DNA of 64,000 bases from Sulfotelmatobacter sp963723135 (GCA_963723135.1 CAVRPN010000004.1:1-64000); one strand, 5' to 3'; positions 8,889 through 17,429 are shown, numbered from the stretch's first letter. Numbers and translations are program-made. The notes: generated from the sequence alone by a model not told the origin.

Positions 8889-9803
8889 ATGTCCACCACA
8901 GGAGAACGTTTCGAGCGGGCGGTCGCGATCATGGACCGGCTGCGCGCCCCCGGTGGTTGCCCGTGGGACCGCGAGCAGACTTTCGATTCCATCAAGCCTT
9001 ACACCCTCGAGGAAACCTACGAAGTTCTGGAGGCCATCGACAAGCGCGACTGGAACGAACTGGCCGGCGAATTGGGCGATTTGCTGCTGCAGGTGTTGTT
9101 CTACGCAGAAATCGCGAAAGAGCAAGGCTCGTTTTCTATCGACGATGTTCTGGAACGGCTCACCACCAAGCTGGTTGATCGCCATCCTCACGTGTTCGGC
9201 GGTGCCAAGGCCGACACGGCTGTAGAAGTGAAGCGCAACTGGGAGGCGTTGAAAGCCGAGGAGCGAAAGAAGCGGGAGGCCGAGGGAAATAGCGGCGACA
9301 ATGGTGCGGGAGTGAAGGCGCCCGGCGCGCCGCGGTCGATTCTGGCCGGCATTTCCTCTGCGATGCCTGCGTTGCTGGAAGCCTACAAGCTCAGTTCGCG
9401 CGCAGCTCAGGTGGGATTCGACTGGCCGGACATGGAAGGCCTGTTCGGCAAACTGCACGAAGAGACCGCGGAGTTGCGCCATCACTTGCGCGACTTTCCC
9501 GCGCCGGGGCCGCGTGCGCCGGGCCGCGGCGTGGCGAGTTCCGGGCGTGCGCCGGTTCCCGAGGAACTGCAAGCGCGGCTGGAGGAAGAAGTTGGCGATC
9601 TGCTTTTCGTGCTGGTGAACATTGCCCGCTATCTTTCGCTCGACCCGGAGTCGGCTTTGCGCAAGACCAACCGCAAATTCCGCCGGCGCTTTCAATGGAT
9701 GGAAGAGCGGCTGCACGAGAACGGCGCGACTCCCGAACAGGCTTCGATGGAAGAACTGGAGTCGCTCTGGCATAAGGCGAAAGAGAAAGAGGATCGCTCG
9801 TGA
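8889..9803 (+). CDS. mazG: Nucleoside triphosphate pyrophosphohydrolase MazG
   Basis: MazG removes pyrophosphate from (d)NTPs, cleaning the nucleotide pool and influencing the stringent response. Two MazG domains are visible. The N-terminal one has CPWDREQTFDSIKPYTLEET, YEVLEAID and ELGDLLLQVLFYAEIA, giving the metal-binding ExxE...ExxD set. The C-terminal one has the second set in LHEETAELRHHL and EEEVGDLLFVLVNIARYLSL. The inter-domain part (about 135-180) holds the usual SAMPALLEAYKLSSRAAQVG. A proline-rich insertion, APGPRAPGRGVASSGRAPVP (about 210-230), is longer than I expect. The start at 8889 omits an unlikely 19-residue upstream extension. It overlaps the next gene by 4 bases (GTGA). 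Confidence 0.92.
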   Translation: MSTTGERFERAVAIMDRLRAPGGCPWDREQTFDSIKPYTLEETYEVLEAIDKRDWNELAGELGDLLLQVLFYAEIAKEQGSFSIDDVLERLTTKLVDRHPHVFGGAKADTAVEVKRNWEALKAEERKKREAEGNSGDNGAGVKAPGAPRSILAGISSAMPALLEAYKLSSRAAQVGFDWPDMEGLFGKLHEETAELRHHLRDFPAPGPRAPGRGVASSGRAPVPEELQARLEEEVGDLLFVLVNIARYLSLDPESALRKTNRKFRRRFQWMEERLHENGATPEQASMEELESLWHKAKEKEDRS

Positions 9804-10573
9804 GCGAGGGATCGATCGAGATTCGCATCTGCCATGGCCTCGAGGAACTGCGCGCCTGCGTGGCCCTGCAAAAAGAAGTGTGGAATTTCACCGACGCGGA
9901 GCTGGTGCCGCTGCGCATGTTCGTGGTGGCGAACAAAGTTGGCGGACAGGTGATGGGAGCGTTCGACGGCAAGGCGATGGTCGGCTTTGCACTGTCGATC
10001 CCAGGCACACGCTCCGGTCATGTTTACCTGCATTCGCACATGCTGGCCGTCCGCCAGGAACAGCGCAACAGCGGATTGGGACGGCGGCTCAAGCTGTTGC
10101 AGCGTGAGGAGGCCCTGGCGCGGGGCATCGGACTGATCGAGTGGACCTTTGATCCCCTGGAGATCAAGAACGCGTACCTGAATATTGAGAAGCTGGGGGC
10201 GATCGCGCGGCGCTACAACGTGAATCAATACGGAATTACCTCTTCACCATTGCACGGTGGATTGCCGAGCGACCGCCTCATCGCGGAATGGTGGCTCAAA
10301 TCGAAACGCGTGGAAACGCTGCTGTCTACCGGAAAGAATCCGGCCTTCAGCGAGCAGATGACGATCGCCGTCCCAGCACAGATTTACGATTGGAAGGCGG
10401 CGGCGGAAACTCGCGGCCGGGCGCAGCAGGCACAGGAACGCAATCGGGAGCAGTTTCTGCGAGCCTTTGCGGAAGGCCTGACTGTTCTGGGCTACGACCG
10501 CGACGACGCGGGCAACGGGAAGTTCCGGCTCGGCCGGTGGGATGAGAAATGGTCGTATGCGTCAGAAGAGTGA
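9800..10573 (+). CDS. GNAT acyltransferase (COG3375-like)
   Basis: 257-residue acyltransferase. The acyl-CoA site is SGHVYLHSHMLAVRQEQRNS followed by GLGRRLKLLQREEALARGI, the GNAT motif A, and by IEWTFDPLEIKNAYLNIEKL. The C-terminal third (about 180-257) is typical of the COG3375 group rather than of simple GNATs. Relatives of this group sit beside N-succinylamino-acid racemases in Geobacillus-type genomes, where a GNAT enzyme succinylates D-amino acids (established context). The next gene here is of exactly that racemase/OSBS family, so amino-acid N-acylation is the best guess. The GTG start overlaps the mazG stop, which suggests cotranscription. Confidence 0.8.
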   Translation: MSEGSIEIRICHGLEELRACVALQKEVWNFTDAELVPLRMFVVANKVGGQVMGAFDGKAMVGFALSIPGTRSGHVYLHSHMLAVRQEQRNSGLGRRLKLLQREEALARGIGLIEWTFDPLEIKNAYLNIEKLGAIARRYNVNQYGITSSPLHGGLPSDRLIAEWWLKSKRVETLLSTGKNPAFSEQMTIAVPAQIYDWKAAAETRGRAQQAQERNREQFLRAFAEGLTVLGYDRDDAGNGKFRLGRWDEKWSYASEE

Positions 10574-10613
10574 TTCACACTGAAGACGGAGTGCGGAAGA
10601 CAGTAGACAGGAG

Positions 10614-10700
10614 CTGTCATCCTGAGCGAAGCGAACGACCCGTGCATTCCCACGCTCCCGACAGAGGTGCATAGGTTCTTCGCTTTGCTCAGAATGACAG
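10614..10700. repeat. Palindromic intergenic repeat (GAGCGAAGCGAA type)
   Basis: Two 22-base arms, 10614-10635 and 10679-10700, are inverted copies (CTGTCATCCTGAGCGAAGCG.. and the complement of ..CGCTTTGCTCAGAATGACAG) with about two mismatches, separated by 43 bases. The transcript would fold into a long stem-loop. GTCATNCTGAGCGAAGCGAA elements are dispersed in many acidobacterial and related genomes (from general knowledge). This is the only copy I noticed in the window. It fills the gap between the GNAT gene and the racemase/OSBS gene and could trim or attenuate their joint transcript. Confidence 0.8.
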
Positions 10701-10712
10701 GGTTGCTCAGAG

Positions 10713-11828
10713 ATGAAAGTTGAAGCCATTACTCTCCGCGAGATTCAGATGCCGCTCGTCCATTTCTTCGAGACGAGTTTCGGGCGCACCTACAGCCGGC
10801 GCATTCTTCTGATTACGGCCCACTGCGACGGAGTCGACGGCTGGAGCGAATGCGTCGCTGGCGAAGATCCTTATTACAGCAGTGAGTGGATCGAATCCGC
10901 CTGGCCGACCATTACCCGCTACCTGGCTCCGGCCATACTCGGGCAGACTCTGGATGCGGCGCGCGAATGTCCATCAAAGTTTGCCAGAGTGCGCGGGCAC
11001 CGTATGGCAAAGGCTGCACTGGAAAACGCCTTGTGGGACGCTGAGGCCCGCCAACGCAAGCAGCCGCTGTGGAAGTTGCTGGGGGGCTCGCGGCGCGAGA
11101 TTCACTGCGGCGTGTCGATCGGCATTCAGGATTCGATCGAGCAACTCCTGGAGAAAATTCAAACCGAACTTGCCGCCGGGTATCGCCGTATCAAGGTGAA
11201 AGTCAAGCCGGGCTGGGATGTCAATGTGCTCGAACGGATCCGCGCGCGCTGGTCCGATATCGTGCTGAGCTGTGACGCCAACTCCGCTTACACGCTCGAT
11301 CAGATGGAGCACCTGCGCCGCTTCGATCAGTTCAATCTGCTGATGATCGAGCAGCCGCTCTGGCATGACGACATTTTCTATCACGCCCGCCTGCAGAAGG
11401 AGTTGCGGACAGCGATTTGTCTGGACGAGTCGATCGTGAGCGCGCGCAGCGCTGCCATCGCAGTGGAGAGCGGAGCCTGCCGCATCATCAATATCAAAGT
11501 CGGGCGCGTGGGCGGATTCACCGAAGCTGGGAAGATTCACGATATCTGCCAGGCGCAAAATATTCCTGTCTGGTGCGGCGGCATGCTGGAGTCGGGCATT
11601 GGGCGCGCCCACAACATTGCGCTTTCCACGCTCCAGGATTTCCGCCTGCCGGGCGATGTTTCGGCTTCCAAGCGCTACTGGAAGGAAGACATCATCGATC
11701 CGGAAGTCGTAGTCACCGCGCAGGGAACGATCTCGATTCGCGACACGCCGGGAACGGGTTACAGTGTCAAAGAGAATCTCATCGAGAAGCTTACGGTGCG
11801 AACAGAAACGCTTCGTGCGGGCGTATGA
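10713..11828 (+). CDS. menC: o-Succinylbenzoate synthase / N-succinylamino-acid racemase family enolase
   Basis: 371-residue member of the MenC type 2 (OSBS/NSAR) branch of the enolase superfamily. The catalytic set is complete: the KxK pair in YRRIKVKVKPGWD (about 160-172), metal ligands Asp in LSCDANSAYTL, Glu in LLMIEQPL and Asp in ICLDESIVSA, and the second catalytic Lys in RIINIKVGRVGG. WCGGMLESGIGRAHNIALST forms the end of the barrel. Members of this branch make o-succinylbenzoate for menaquinone, racemise N-succinylamino acids, or do both. Sequence alone does not separate these. No other men gene is in the window and the neighbour is an acyltransferase, so racemisation is plausible. 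Confidence 0.85.
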   Translation: MKVEAITLREIQMPLVHFFETSFGRTYSRRILLITAHCDGVDGWSECVAGEDPYYSSEWIESAWPTITRYLAPAILGQTLDAARECPSKFARVRGHRMAKAALENALWDAEARQRKQPLWKLLGGSRREIHCGVSIGIQDSIEQLLEKIQTELAAGYRRIKVKVKPGWDVNVLERIRARWSDIVLSCDANSAYTLDQMEHLRRFDQFNLLMIEQPLWHDDIFYHARLQKELRTAICLDESIVSARSAAIAVESGACRIINIKVGRVGGFTEAGKIHDICQAQNIPVWCGGMLESGIGRAHNIALSTLQDFRLPGDVSASKRYWKEDIIDPEVVVTAQGTISIRDTPGTGYSVKENLIEKLTVRTETLRAGV

Positions 11829-11839
11829 ATTGCCGGACC

Positions 11840-12793
11840 CTAGTGAGCTTTTAGAGTTGTCGCTCCTGTTCCCGGCCTGTGACCCTCCACCAGCTTCGCC
11901 TCTTCCGCCTTGAGCATTTCCACTCCCCGGGCAAAGCTCGTGTCGGCAGGCACCCCACGGAAGTCGCTGAATACTTCGTCAAGAGAAATGTTCAGACCCT
12001 TCACCAATAGAATCCTTCCAGTGAAGCTCAGTTGCATATGAGTTATGTCCCACGAGCCATCGCCCAGCGCCGCCTGCTCGACGCCAAAATGTCCGCCTTT
12101 GTCGAGATGCCCGAGGAATCCCCAGCCAAAGCTCACGTCTTTGAAAAGAGTCCCGTCGATCTGAGCAATACGCCGGGCCGCGGGATCAATCAGAACGAAT
12201 CCCCGCATACCCACAAGCACTTGTTCCACCCGGGTAGGCGGCGAATAAGCCGGGTTGGGCCGGAATCTCAGGCGGACCAACTCGTCGCCCTGTTTGCCTA
12301 GGTTGGACGTTCCACGCTCTGTGCCGTCGTATTGGTAGAGAAAAGCGTTGGGCAGGGCTCGAACGATGCGCTCCGTACGATCCGAGTCCGCTTTTTCCTG
12401 GGAGTGCTTGCGCACGAGTTGATCGGGATTCTGAGCCAGACGGTCCAGCCGCACATTTTCGTCCTGCATCTGCTGTGGGCTGAGCGGATGATCGTTATAC
12501 GCGATCGTCATGCCCGCCATGGCCTCGCGCGTCTCCACGTACAACCGGGTTTGGGAGCCGCCGCGGGTTTCCCGGCGCGAGCGAAACATGTGCTTAATGG
12601 AAGCATTGCTGGAGGCCGCGACTTCGTTGGCCACGGCGACGCGAACCAGTGCGATCGGGGAGTCCGCGCCGGGAGGGGCAGCGGATTGTCCGGCGACGGG
12701 TCGTACCGCAGCGACACTGACCACGCAGGCGGCCAAGCCGGCGCAAATCGCCACGCGGGCGATGCCCCGGGACGGCGTGATTCGGTGACCCAC
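11840..12793 (-). CDS. Hypothetical exported protein
   Basis: 317 residues with no family that I can name. Residues about 8-36 (RGIARVAICAGLAACVVSVA ... VAGQS) form a signal peptide with a likely signal peptidase I site after VAGQ. The mature part begins with a helical segment (VRVAVANEVAASSNASIKHM) and then alternates charged strands, with conserved-looking pieces such as RMLRFRPNPAYSPPTR-like VRLRFRPNPAYSPPTRVEQV and FKDVSFGWGFLGHLDKGGHF. These are reminiscent of periplasmic proteins with a lipoprotein-sorting or outer-membrane assembly role, but this is only an impression. Its 3' end lies 11 bases from the menC stop (convergent). Confidence 0.75.
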   Translation of the reverse strand: MGHRITPSRGIARVAICAGLAACVVSVAAVRPVAGQSAAPPGADSPIALVRVAVANEVAASSNASIKHMFRSRRETRGGSQTRLYVETREAMAGMTIAYNDHPLSPQQMQDENVRLDRLAQNPDQLVRKHSQEKADSDRTERIVRALPNAFLYQYDGTERGTSNLGKQGDELVRLRFRPNPAYSPPTRVEQVLVGMRGFVLIDPAARRIAQIDGTLFKDVSFGWGFLGHLDKGGHFGVEQAALGDGSWDITHMQLSFTGRILLVKGLNISLDEVFSDFRGVPADTSFARGVEMLKAEEAKLVEGHRPGTGATTLKAH

Positions 12794-12980
12794 TCAACTA
12801 GTGTAACAATTGAGCCAGATGCGATCATTTACGGGGGAACTGAGCAGGTACTCTCGATAACTTCTCTTGCCGCGCCCTCTCTGCGTTGGGTATAGTCGAA
12901 GGCAGCAACTCAGCCCCCGATCCGCCTCATGAACTTGGATTTCGCGGGCAACGCGAGATTCATCCAGTTAGGAGACTTCT

Positions 12981-13334
12981 ATGAGTACTGCAGCAGCGCC
13001 AGCCAGCGGGTTGGCACAGATTGGTAAATCCGTGGTCATCAAGGGCGAACTTTCGGGCAGCGAAGACCTTTATCTGGACGGCCAGGTCGAGGGCAGCATC
13101 GCGCTCAAAGGCAACAGCCTCACTGTGGGTCCCAACGGCAAGGTCAAGGCGAGCGTCGAGGCCAAAGGCGTGGTGGTGCAGGGCAAACTGGAGGGCAATG
13201 TGCAGGCCACCGACCGGGTTGAGCTGCGCAAGTCCGCGGTGGTGACAGGGGACATCGCCACCCAGCGCATTTCTATCGAAGAGGGCGCCTACCTGAAGGG
13301 GAAAGTCGATATTCATCGAACAGAGGGGAAGTAG
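12981..13334 (+). CDS. Bactofilin
   Basis: Bactofilins polymerise without nucleotide into filaments that place cell-wall or polysaccharide machinery. The protein is 117 residues. A short flexible N-terminus (MSTAAAPASGLAQIGKSVVI) is followed by a right-handed beta-helix core of repeated hydrophobic/glycine strands: IKGELSGSEDLYLDGQVEGS, SLTVGPNGKVKASVEAKGVV, VQGKLEGNVQATDRVELRKS and VVTGDIATQRISIEEGAYLK. The GKVDI ending is usual. The start has a good AGGAG site 6 bases upstream. It is followed 12 bases later by a methyltransferase-like gene, probably in one operon. It lacks the proline-rich tails of some family members. Confidence 0.93.
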   Translation: MSTAAAPASGLAQIGKSVVIKGELSGSEDLYLDGQVEGSIALKGNSLTVGPNGKVKASVEAKGVVVQGKLEGNVQATDRVELRKSAVVTGDIATQRISIEEGAYLKGKVDIHRTEGK

Positions 13335-13346
13335 GCAGTAGTACCG

Positions 13347-14060
13347 ATGGCGTCAGTATCACAGACCTTCATGAAACTTTTTCGCGGCACGGGACCCGAG
13401 ACCACAACCCCGGAACAAGGCTCGCCGAAACTGACCCGCCGTTCCAGCGGCCTGGGAGAGTTGACCCGCCAGTGGGAGTCGGCGGAAAACCTGTGTGTTT
13501 TGGATCTGGGATCGACCTCGCCGGCCAACATCCGCTACTTCACCGGCCGCGGCCACAGAATCTACAGCGAAGACCTGCTGACCGCCTCCACCGATACTTC
13601 GCTACTGGCCAAAGACGAGAATGGCGTGGTCACTCTCGACAGCCGGAAGTTCCTTGCCGACAACCTGGTGTATCCCGCCGCGCACTTCGATGTGGTGCTG
13701 TGCTGGAACCTGCCCGACTACCTGGATGAAGGCCTGGTGAAACCCGTCGTGGGACGCTTGTGGTCAGTGCTGAAGCCGGGAGGCGTGCTGCTGGCGTTTT
13801 TCCACACGCGCGACGCCGGTCCCGATTCGCCCTGCTACCGTTTTCACATCACCGGGACCGACACGCTGGAGATGCAGCGCATCGTGCTCAAGCGCGAGGC
13901 GCGGCGTGGGCCCACGGGAGCGGTCCACACCTCCATCGACAGCTTTCAGTTGCAGCGCGTCTTCAACAACCGCCACATCGAGAATCTTTTCCGCGATTTC
14001 GGTTCCATCAAGTTCTTTTTGGCTCGCGATAACGTTCGCGAAGTGCTGGTGGTTCGCTGA
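13347..14060 (+). CDS. Methyltransferase-like protein, cotranscribed with bactofilin
   Basis: 237 residues resembling a class I SAM-dependent methyltransferase. LCVLDLGSTSPANIRYFTGR takes the place of motif I, but it lacks the GxGxG glycines, and IYSEDLL follows as the motif II acid. AHFDVVLCWNLPDYLDEGLV corresponds to motif IV, with CWNLPDY where DPPY/NxPF-like residues may lie, and LWSVLKPGGVLLAFFHT is the typical motif V-VI strand. The N-terminal 45 residues are polar and look disordered. SAM binding may be lost or altered. The substrate is unknown. The place right after bactofilin hints at a role in cell shape or envelope. Confidence 0.75.
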   Translation: MASVSQTFMKLFRGTGPETTTPEQGSPKLTRRSSGLGELTRQWESAENLCVLDLGSTSPANIRYFTGRGHRIYSEDLLTASTDTSLLAKDENGVVTLDSRKFLADNLVYPAAHFDVVLCWNLPDYLDEGLVKPVVGRLWSVLKPGGVLLAFFHTRDAGPDSPCYRFHITGTDTLEMQRIVLKREARRGPTGAVHTSIDSFQLQRVFNNRHIENLFRDFGSIKFFLARDNVREVLVVR

Positions 14061-14082
14061 GATATGCGTAGCCCGGCAATGC

Positions 14083-14763
14083 TCATAGTGCTTTCCACAC
14101 AATCACTCCCATGCGAAAAAGATAATGCCGCGAGATTTCAATGCGCGGCCTGCCGTTGGAGGAGACTGCGGGGAGAATCGCTGCCCGCATTTCATCCGGA
14201 ACGTAGGCCCGGCGCACTGAGGTGAGGCCATCGAGCCAGGCTACACGGCTCCGCATGATGGGAAACGCAGTGTAGACCAAGGCCAGATGCACCGGATGCC
14301 GCACCAGATCGTTGATCAGCACCGCGCGGCGGCTTACGCGCAGCGCTTCCCTCACGAACTCTGCAATCTGTGGCGGCGGAAGATGATGCACGAACAGGCT
14401 GGAACTCACCACGTCAAACGAGGCATCGCGGAAGGGAAGGGCCAGCCCGTCGCCCACCACCGAGCGATTTCCCCGCCGCAAATGAGCTTGCGCTCGATCC
14501 AGCAGTGTCAGTTCGAGATCAATACCTTGCTTGGCCAGGCGCTGGCGGGCAATTCGTGGAACCTCGCCTAACCCGGCCGCGACTTCCAGCACGGAGAGAT
14601 GCGCCAAGCCTGTGGCTTGAGCGATGCGGGCGAGCAGTCGCCGGGTGGTGGTCACTCCGCCAAACCAGCGATTCACCCGGCCCAGGTCGAGCATAGAAAG
14701 CTCGACATCGCGCGCGGGGCAGGCGTCCGAATCGAGAATCTCGGGGGCGTCGATGCGCTTCAT
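14083..14763 (-). CDS. Class I SAM-dependent methyltransferase
   Basis: 226 residues. Motif I is LSVLEVAAGLGEVPRIARQR (about 60-80), motif II LELTLLDRAQAHLRR, then VVGDGLALPFRDASFDVVSS, FVHHLPPPQIAEFVREALRV and the post-motif SRRAVLINDLVRHPVHLAL. This is the Methyltransf_11/25 layout used on small molecules and lipids. The C-terminal portion (about 160-226) carries TSVRRAYVPDEMRAAI and a final FRMGVIVWKAL. It starts 13 bases after the ABC exporter stop on the same strand and is probably in the same transcript. The substrate cannot be deduced. Confidence 0.85.
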   Translation of the reverse strand: MKRIDAPEILDSDACPARDVELSMLDLGRVNRWFGGVTTTRRLLARIAQATGLAHLSVLEVAAGLGEVPRIARQRLAKQGIDLELTLLDRAQAHLRRGNRSVVGDGLALPFRDASFDVVSSSLFVHHLPPPQIAEFVREALRVSRRAVLINDLVRHPVHLALVYTAFPIMRSRVAWLDGLTSVRRAYVPDEMRAAILPAVSSNGRPRIEISRHYLFRMGVIVWKAL

Positions 14764-14776
14764 GAGGATTTCAGCT

Positions 14777-16516
14777 TTACACCTCAGCCAATTCCTCTTC
14801 CAGCAGTTGCTTGTGATACAGGTCGGTGTAGTAGCCGTTCAAGGCGAGCAGTTCGTCGTGGGTGCCCAGTTCCACGATGCGTCCGCCGTGGAGTACGGCG
14901 ATACAGTCGGCGTTGCGGACGGTAGAGACGCGGTGCGAGATGAAGATGGTGGTTCGGCCCTGCATTACGCTGCGCAGGTGGTTCAGGATCTTGTCTTCCG
15001 TCTGCGTGTCAACGCTGGAGAGCGCGTCGTCGAGGATGAGAATGCGCGGGTTGCGGATGAGCGCGCGGGCAATGGCGGCGCGTTGTTTCTGCCCGCCGGA
15101 CAGCGTGATGCCGCGCTCGCCCACCATCGTCCGGTACTGCTCGGGGAAGCTCTCGATGTCGGTGGCGATGTTGGCGGCTTCCGCCGCGTTGTGAATTTCT
15201 TCGTCCGAGGCCGACTCCACGCCCAGCGCAATGTTGTCGCGGATGCGGTCGCTGAACAGAAATGTCTCCTGCGGCACAAAGCCGATACTCTGGCGCAGCG
15301 AGGCCAATGCGAACTGGCGGATCGGGCGGCCGTCGATGAGGACCATCCCGGGTTCTGCATCGTAGATGCGGGGGATGAGGCTGACCAAGGTGGTCTTTCC
15401 CGAGCCTGTTGGCCCAACGATCGCCAGGCTGCTGCCGGTTGGAACGCGCAGATTCAGGTCTTGCAGCACGGGAACGCCGTTGTAGGCGAAATTCAGGCCC
15501 CGAAACTCGATTCCGCCTTCGATTTCCTGCGTTGAAGCGTCCGGTTCGTCCTGGATTTCCGGCTTCTCCTGAAGGATCTCGTTCAGGCGCCCCAGGGAAG
15601 CCGTGCCGCGCTGGAAAATGTTCACTACCCAGCCCAGGGCGATCACGGGAAAGGTCAGCTGCATCATGTAAAGGTTGAAGGCGGTAAAGCCGCCGATATC
15701 CATGTGGCCGAGCAGCACTTCGCGGCCGCCGATCCACAGTACCAGCACTAATGCGAGACCGAGCATGAGTTCGAGCGTCGGCCAGAGCATGCCCATGAGG
15801 CGCACCAGCTTCAAGCTACGCTTGATGTATTCCTCGTTGGCGGTCTCAAACAGGGAGATTTCCGCTTCTTCCTGCACGTAGGCGCGAATCACGCGCACTC
15901 CGGAAAAATTCTCCTGCGCCCGGGCGGATATATCGGAGAACATGGCCTGGATTTTTTCGAAGCGCTCATGAATGCGACGGCCGAAGGACTGGATCACGAT
16001 GCTTACCACCGGCAGGGGCAGGAACGCATAGAACGTGAGCCGGGGACTGATGGCGATCATGAACGAAAGCGCGCCGGCGGTGAAGACCAGCGTGTTGGCG
16101 GAATACATAATAGCCGGGCCCAGCAACATGCGCACAGCGTTCAGGTCGTTGGTGGCCCGGGCCATAATGTCGCCGGTGCGCATGCGCTGATAGTAGGAAT
16201 AAGAAAGCGTTTCCAGGTGGGCGAAGAGATCGTTGCGCAGATCGAATTCGATGTCGCGTGAGATGCCGATGACGATCCAGCGCGTGAGGAACAGGAAGAT
16301 ACCGCGCACCCCCGCTACCACCAGCACCTGCAAGGCAAAGATCAGAAGCTTGTGACGGGTGACTCCGGCCTCGAGGCTCTCGGCCGCTCCGCCTATGATC
16401 TTAGGCAGAAGGATCCAGGCGCCATTGCTGAACAAAACACAGAAGGTGCCAGCAACCAGTCCCCAGCGGTAGCGCTTGAGGTAGGGTAGCAGCGGACGCA
16501 AGGCCTTAGGAAACAT
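14777..16516 (-). CDS. ABC transporter, fused permease and ATPase (MsbA/MdlB-like)
   Basis: 579 residues in the half-transporter layout. Residues 1-310 hold an ABC_membrane (type 1 exporter) domain with six helices, starting YLKRYRWGLVAGTFCVLFSN and including RMRTGDIMARATNDLNAVRM, typical of the MsbA/LmrA group. The ATPase has Walker A AIVGPTGSGKTTLVSLIPRI, the Q-loop in FVPQETFLFSDRIRDNI, the signature LSGGQKQR, Walker B ILILDDALSSVDTQTED and the switch His in FISHRVSTV. It works as a homodimer or heterodimer in the inner membrane and probably exports a lipid or drug-like molecule. The downstream methyltransferase may act on the same compound. Confidence 0.92.
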   Translation of the reverse strand: MFPKALRPLLPYLKRYRWGLVAGTFCVLFSNGAWILLPKIIGGAAESLEAGVTRHKLLIFALQVLVVAGVRGIFLFLTRWIVIGISRDIEFDLRNDLFAHLETLSYSYYQRMRTGDIMARATNDLNAVRMLLGPAIMYSANTLVFTAGALSFMIAISPRLTFYAFLPLPVVSIVIQSFGRRIHERFEKIQAMFSDISARAQENFSGVRVIRAYVQEEAEISLFETANEEYIKRSLKLVRLMGMLWPTLELMLGLALVLVLWIGGREVLLGHMDIGGFTAFNLYMMQLTFPVIALGWVVNIFQRGTASLGRLNEILQEKPEIQDEPDASTQEIEGGIEFRGLNFAYNGVPVLQDLNLRVPTGSSLAIVGPTGSGKTTLVSLIPRIYDAEPGMVLIDGRPIRQFALASLRQSIGFVPQETFLFSDRIRDNIALGVESASDEEIHNAAEAANIATDIESFPEQYRTMVGERGITLSGGQKQRAAIARALIRNPRILILDDALSSVDTQTEDKILNHLRSVMQGRTTIFISHRVSTVRNADCIAVLHGGRIVELGTHDELLALNGYYTDLYHKQLLEEELAEV

Positions 16517-16581
16517 GCAGATGGACTAGATGAGATTCTAGCAGGAGGGGGTGCAACAAAGATGTGGGGGCCGCTCTCAAG

Positions 16582-16740
16582 TCACTGCCGGTGCAGTTCC
16601 TGCTTGGCATCGCCGTTCCGTCTTGTGGAAGGCAGCAGGTCGCGCCCAAAGGCGGCCACGCTGATCGCGAGAAGAACCACGCCCCATCCCGCGAAGAAGA
16701 TCCAACCGGCGTCGATGATATAGGCCTGACTCAGCTCCAT
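16582..16740 (-). CDS. Small membrane protein (about 52 aa)
   Basis: A short frame beginning MELSQAYIIDAGWIFFAGWG contains one membrane helix (WIFFAGWGVVLLAISVAAFG) and a charged tail (RDLLPSTRRNGDAKQELHRQ). AGGAG lies 10 bases upstream of the ATG. I accept it because of the ribosome site and the clean helix-plus-basic-tail composition, but have no family match. A longer frame to 16779 exists without support. It lies between the ABC exporter and the CpxP/Spy-like gene on the same strand. Confidence 0.5.
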   Translation of the reverse strand: MELSQAYIIDAGWIFFAGWGVVLLAISVAAFGRDLLPSTRRNGDAKQELHRQ

Positions 16741-16838
16741 GGACCTACCGCTCCTGAATGAAGGCGGTGCGGGGGCCAAGAGAGAGGCAAGAACCCCGCA
16801 CCACGCCGCTTGAAACGTGCTCGAAAACTCCGGCGCTT

Positions 16839-17330
16839 TTACTGCGCAGGAGCCGGGGGCGCTTCACTCATGTGTTTTTGCATGCGCGCTTCCCGGCGGG
16901 CCTCAAACTGCTTCATCTGGGCCTGCTGGTCGGCGGTGAGCACCTGGAACAACTCGTTGTGAATGCGAGTCTGTTGCACGGTGAGCTCGGCCTGGGTCTG
17001 GGACTCCTGGTTGGCCAGAGCACGCACTTTGGCCTCATCGTAGGTGCCTTCCACATACTGCTTGAGCTGCGTGCGGGTCTGGTGAAGCTGCTGGTAGAGC
17101 GGTTTGAGCGCAGGACGTTCTTTTTGCAGGATAGTCTTCATCTGTGCCTGCTGAGCGTCCGTCAGATTCAAGTAGTCGGCGAAGAATCCCATCATTTGCC
17201 CATGCATGCCAAATTCATGGCCGTGCATGGGTGGAGGCGCGACGGCATCGGCAGTCTGCGACTGCGAGATCGCACTGCCCAGCAAAACCGCCAGCGCTGC
17301 AACCATCAAGCGAAAGCTAATCGATTTCAT
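16839..17330 (-). CDS. Spy/CpxP family periplasmic protein (LTxxQ repeats)
   Basis: Spy and CpxP are small periplasmic helical chaperones, and CpxP also damps the Cpx sensor kinase. This protein is 163 residues. It has a signal peptide (MKSISFRLMVAALAVLLGSA, cleaved around SQSQTADA), a His/Met-rich stretch (PMHGHEFGMHGQMMG, about 36-50) that could bind metal, and two LTxxQ motifs: LTDAQQAQMKTIL and LTADQQAQMKQFE. The ATG at 17330 is preceded by GAGGAG at 8 bases. The gene is divergent from a CpxR/CpxA-like pair, just as cpxP is from cpxRA in enterobacteria, and a GTAAA array lies between them. Confidence 0.85.
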   Translation of the reverse strand: MKSISFRLMVAALAVLLGSAISQSQTADAVAPPPMHGHEFGMHGQMMGFFADYLNLTDAQQAQMKTILQKERPALKPLYQQLHQTRTQLKQYVEGTYDEAKVRALANQESQTQAELTVQQTRIHNELFQVLTADQQAQMKQFEARREARMQKHMSEAPPAPAQ

Positions 17331-17429
17331 CACTGTTTCTCCTCGTGTTTACTCTCTGCGACCGGCGCCTTTTCTGGAACCGGCGACTTTGCGTACACTC
17401 ATAAGAACACGAGCGCCAACGGGTTGGCG

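Noticed and set aside
14624..15535. 303-residue plus-strand frame over the ABC exporter ATPase
   Set aside because: Antisense shadow: the opposite frame carries all Walker and signature motifs.
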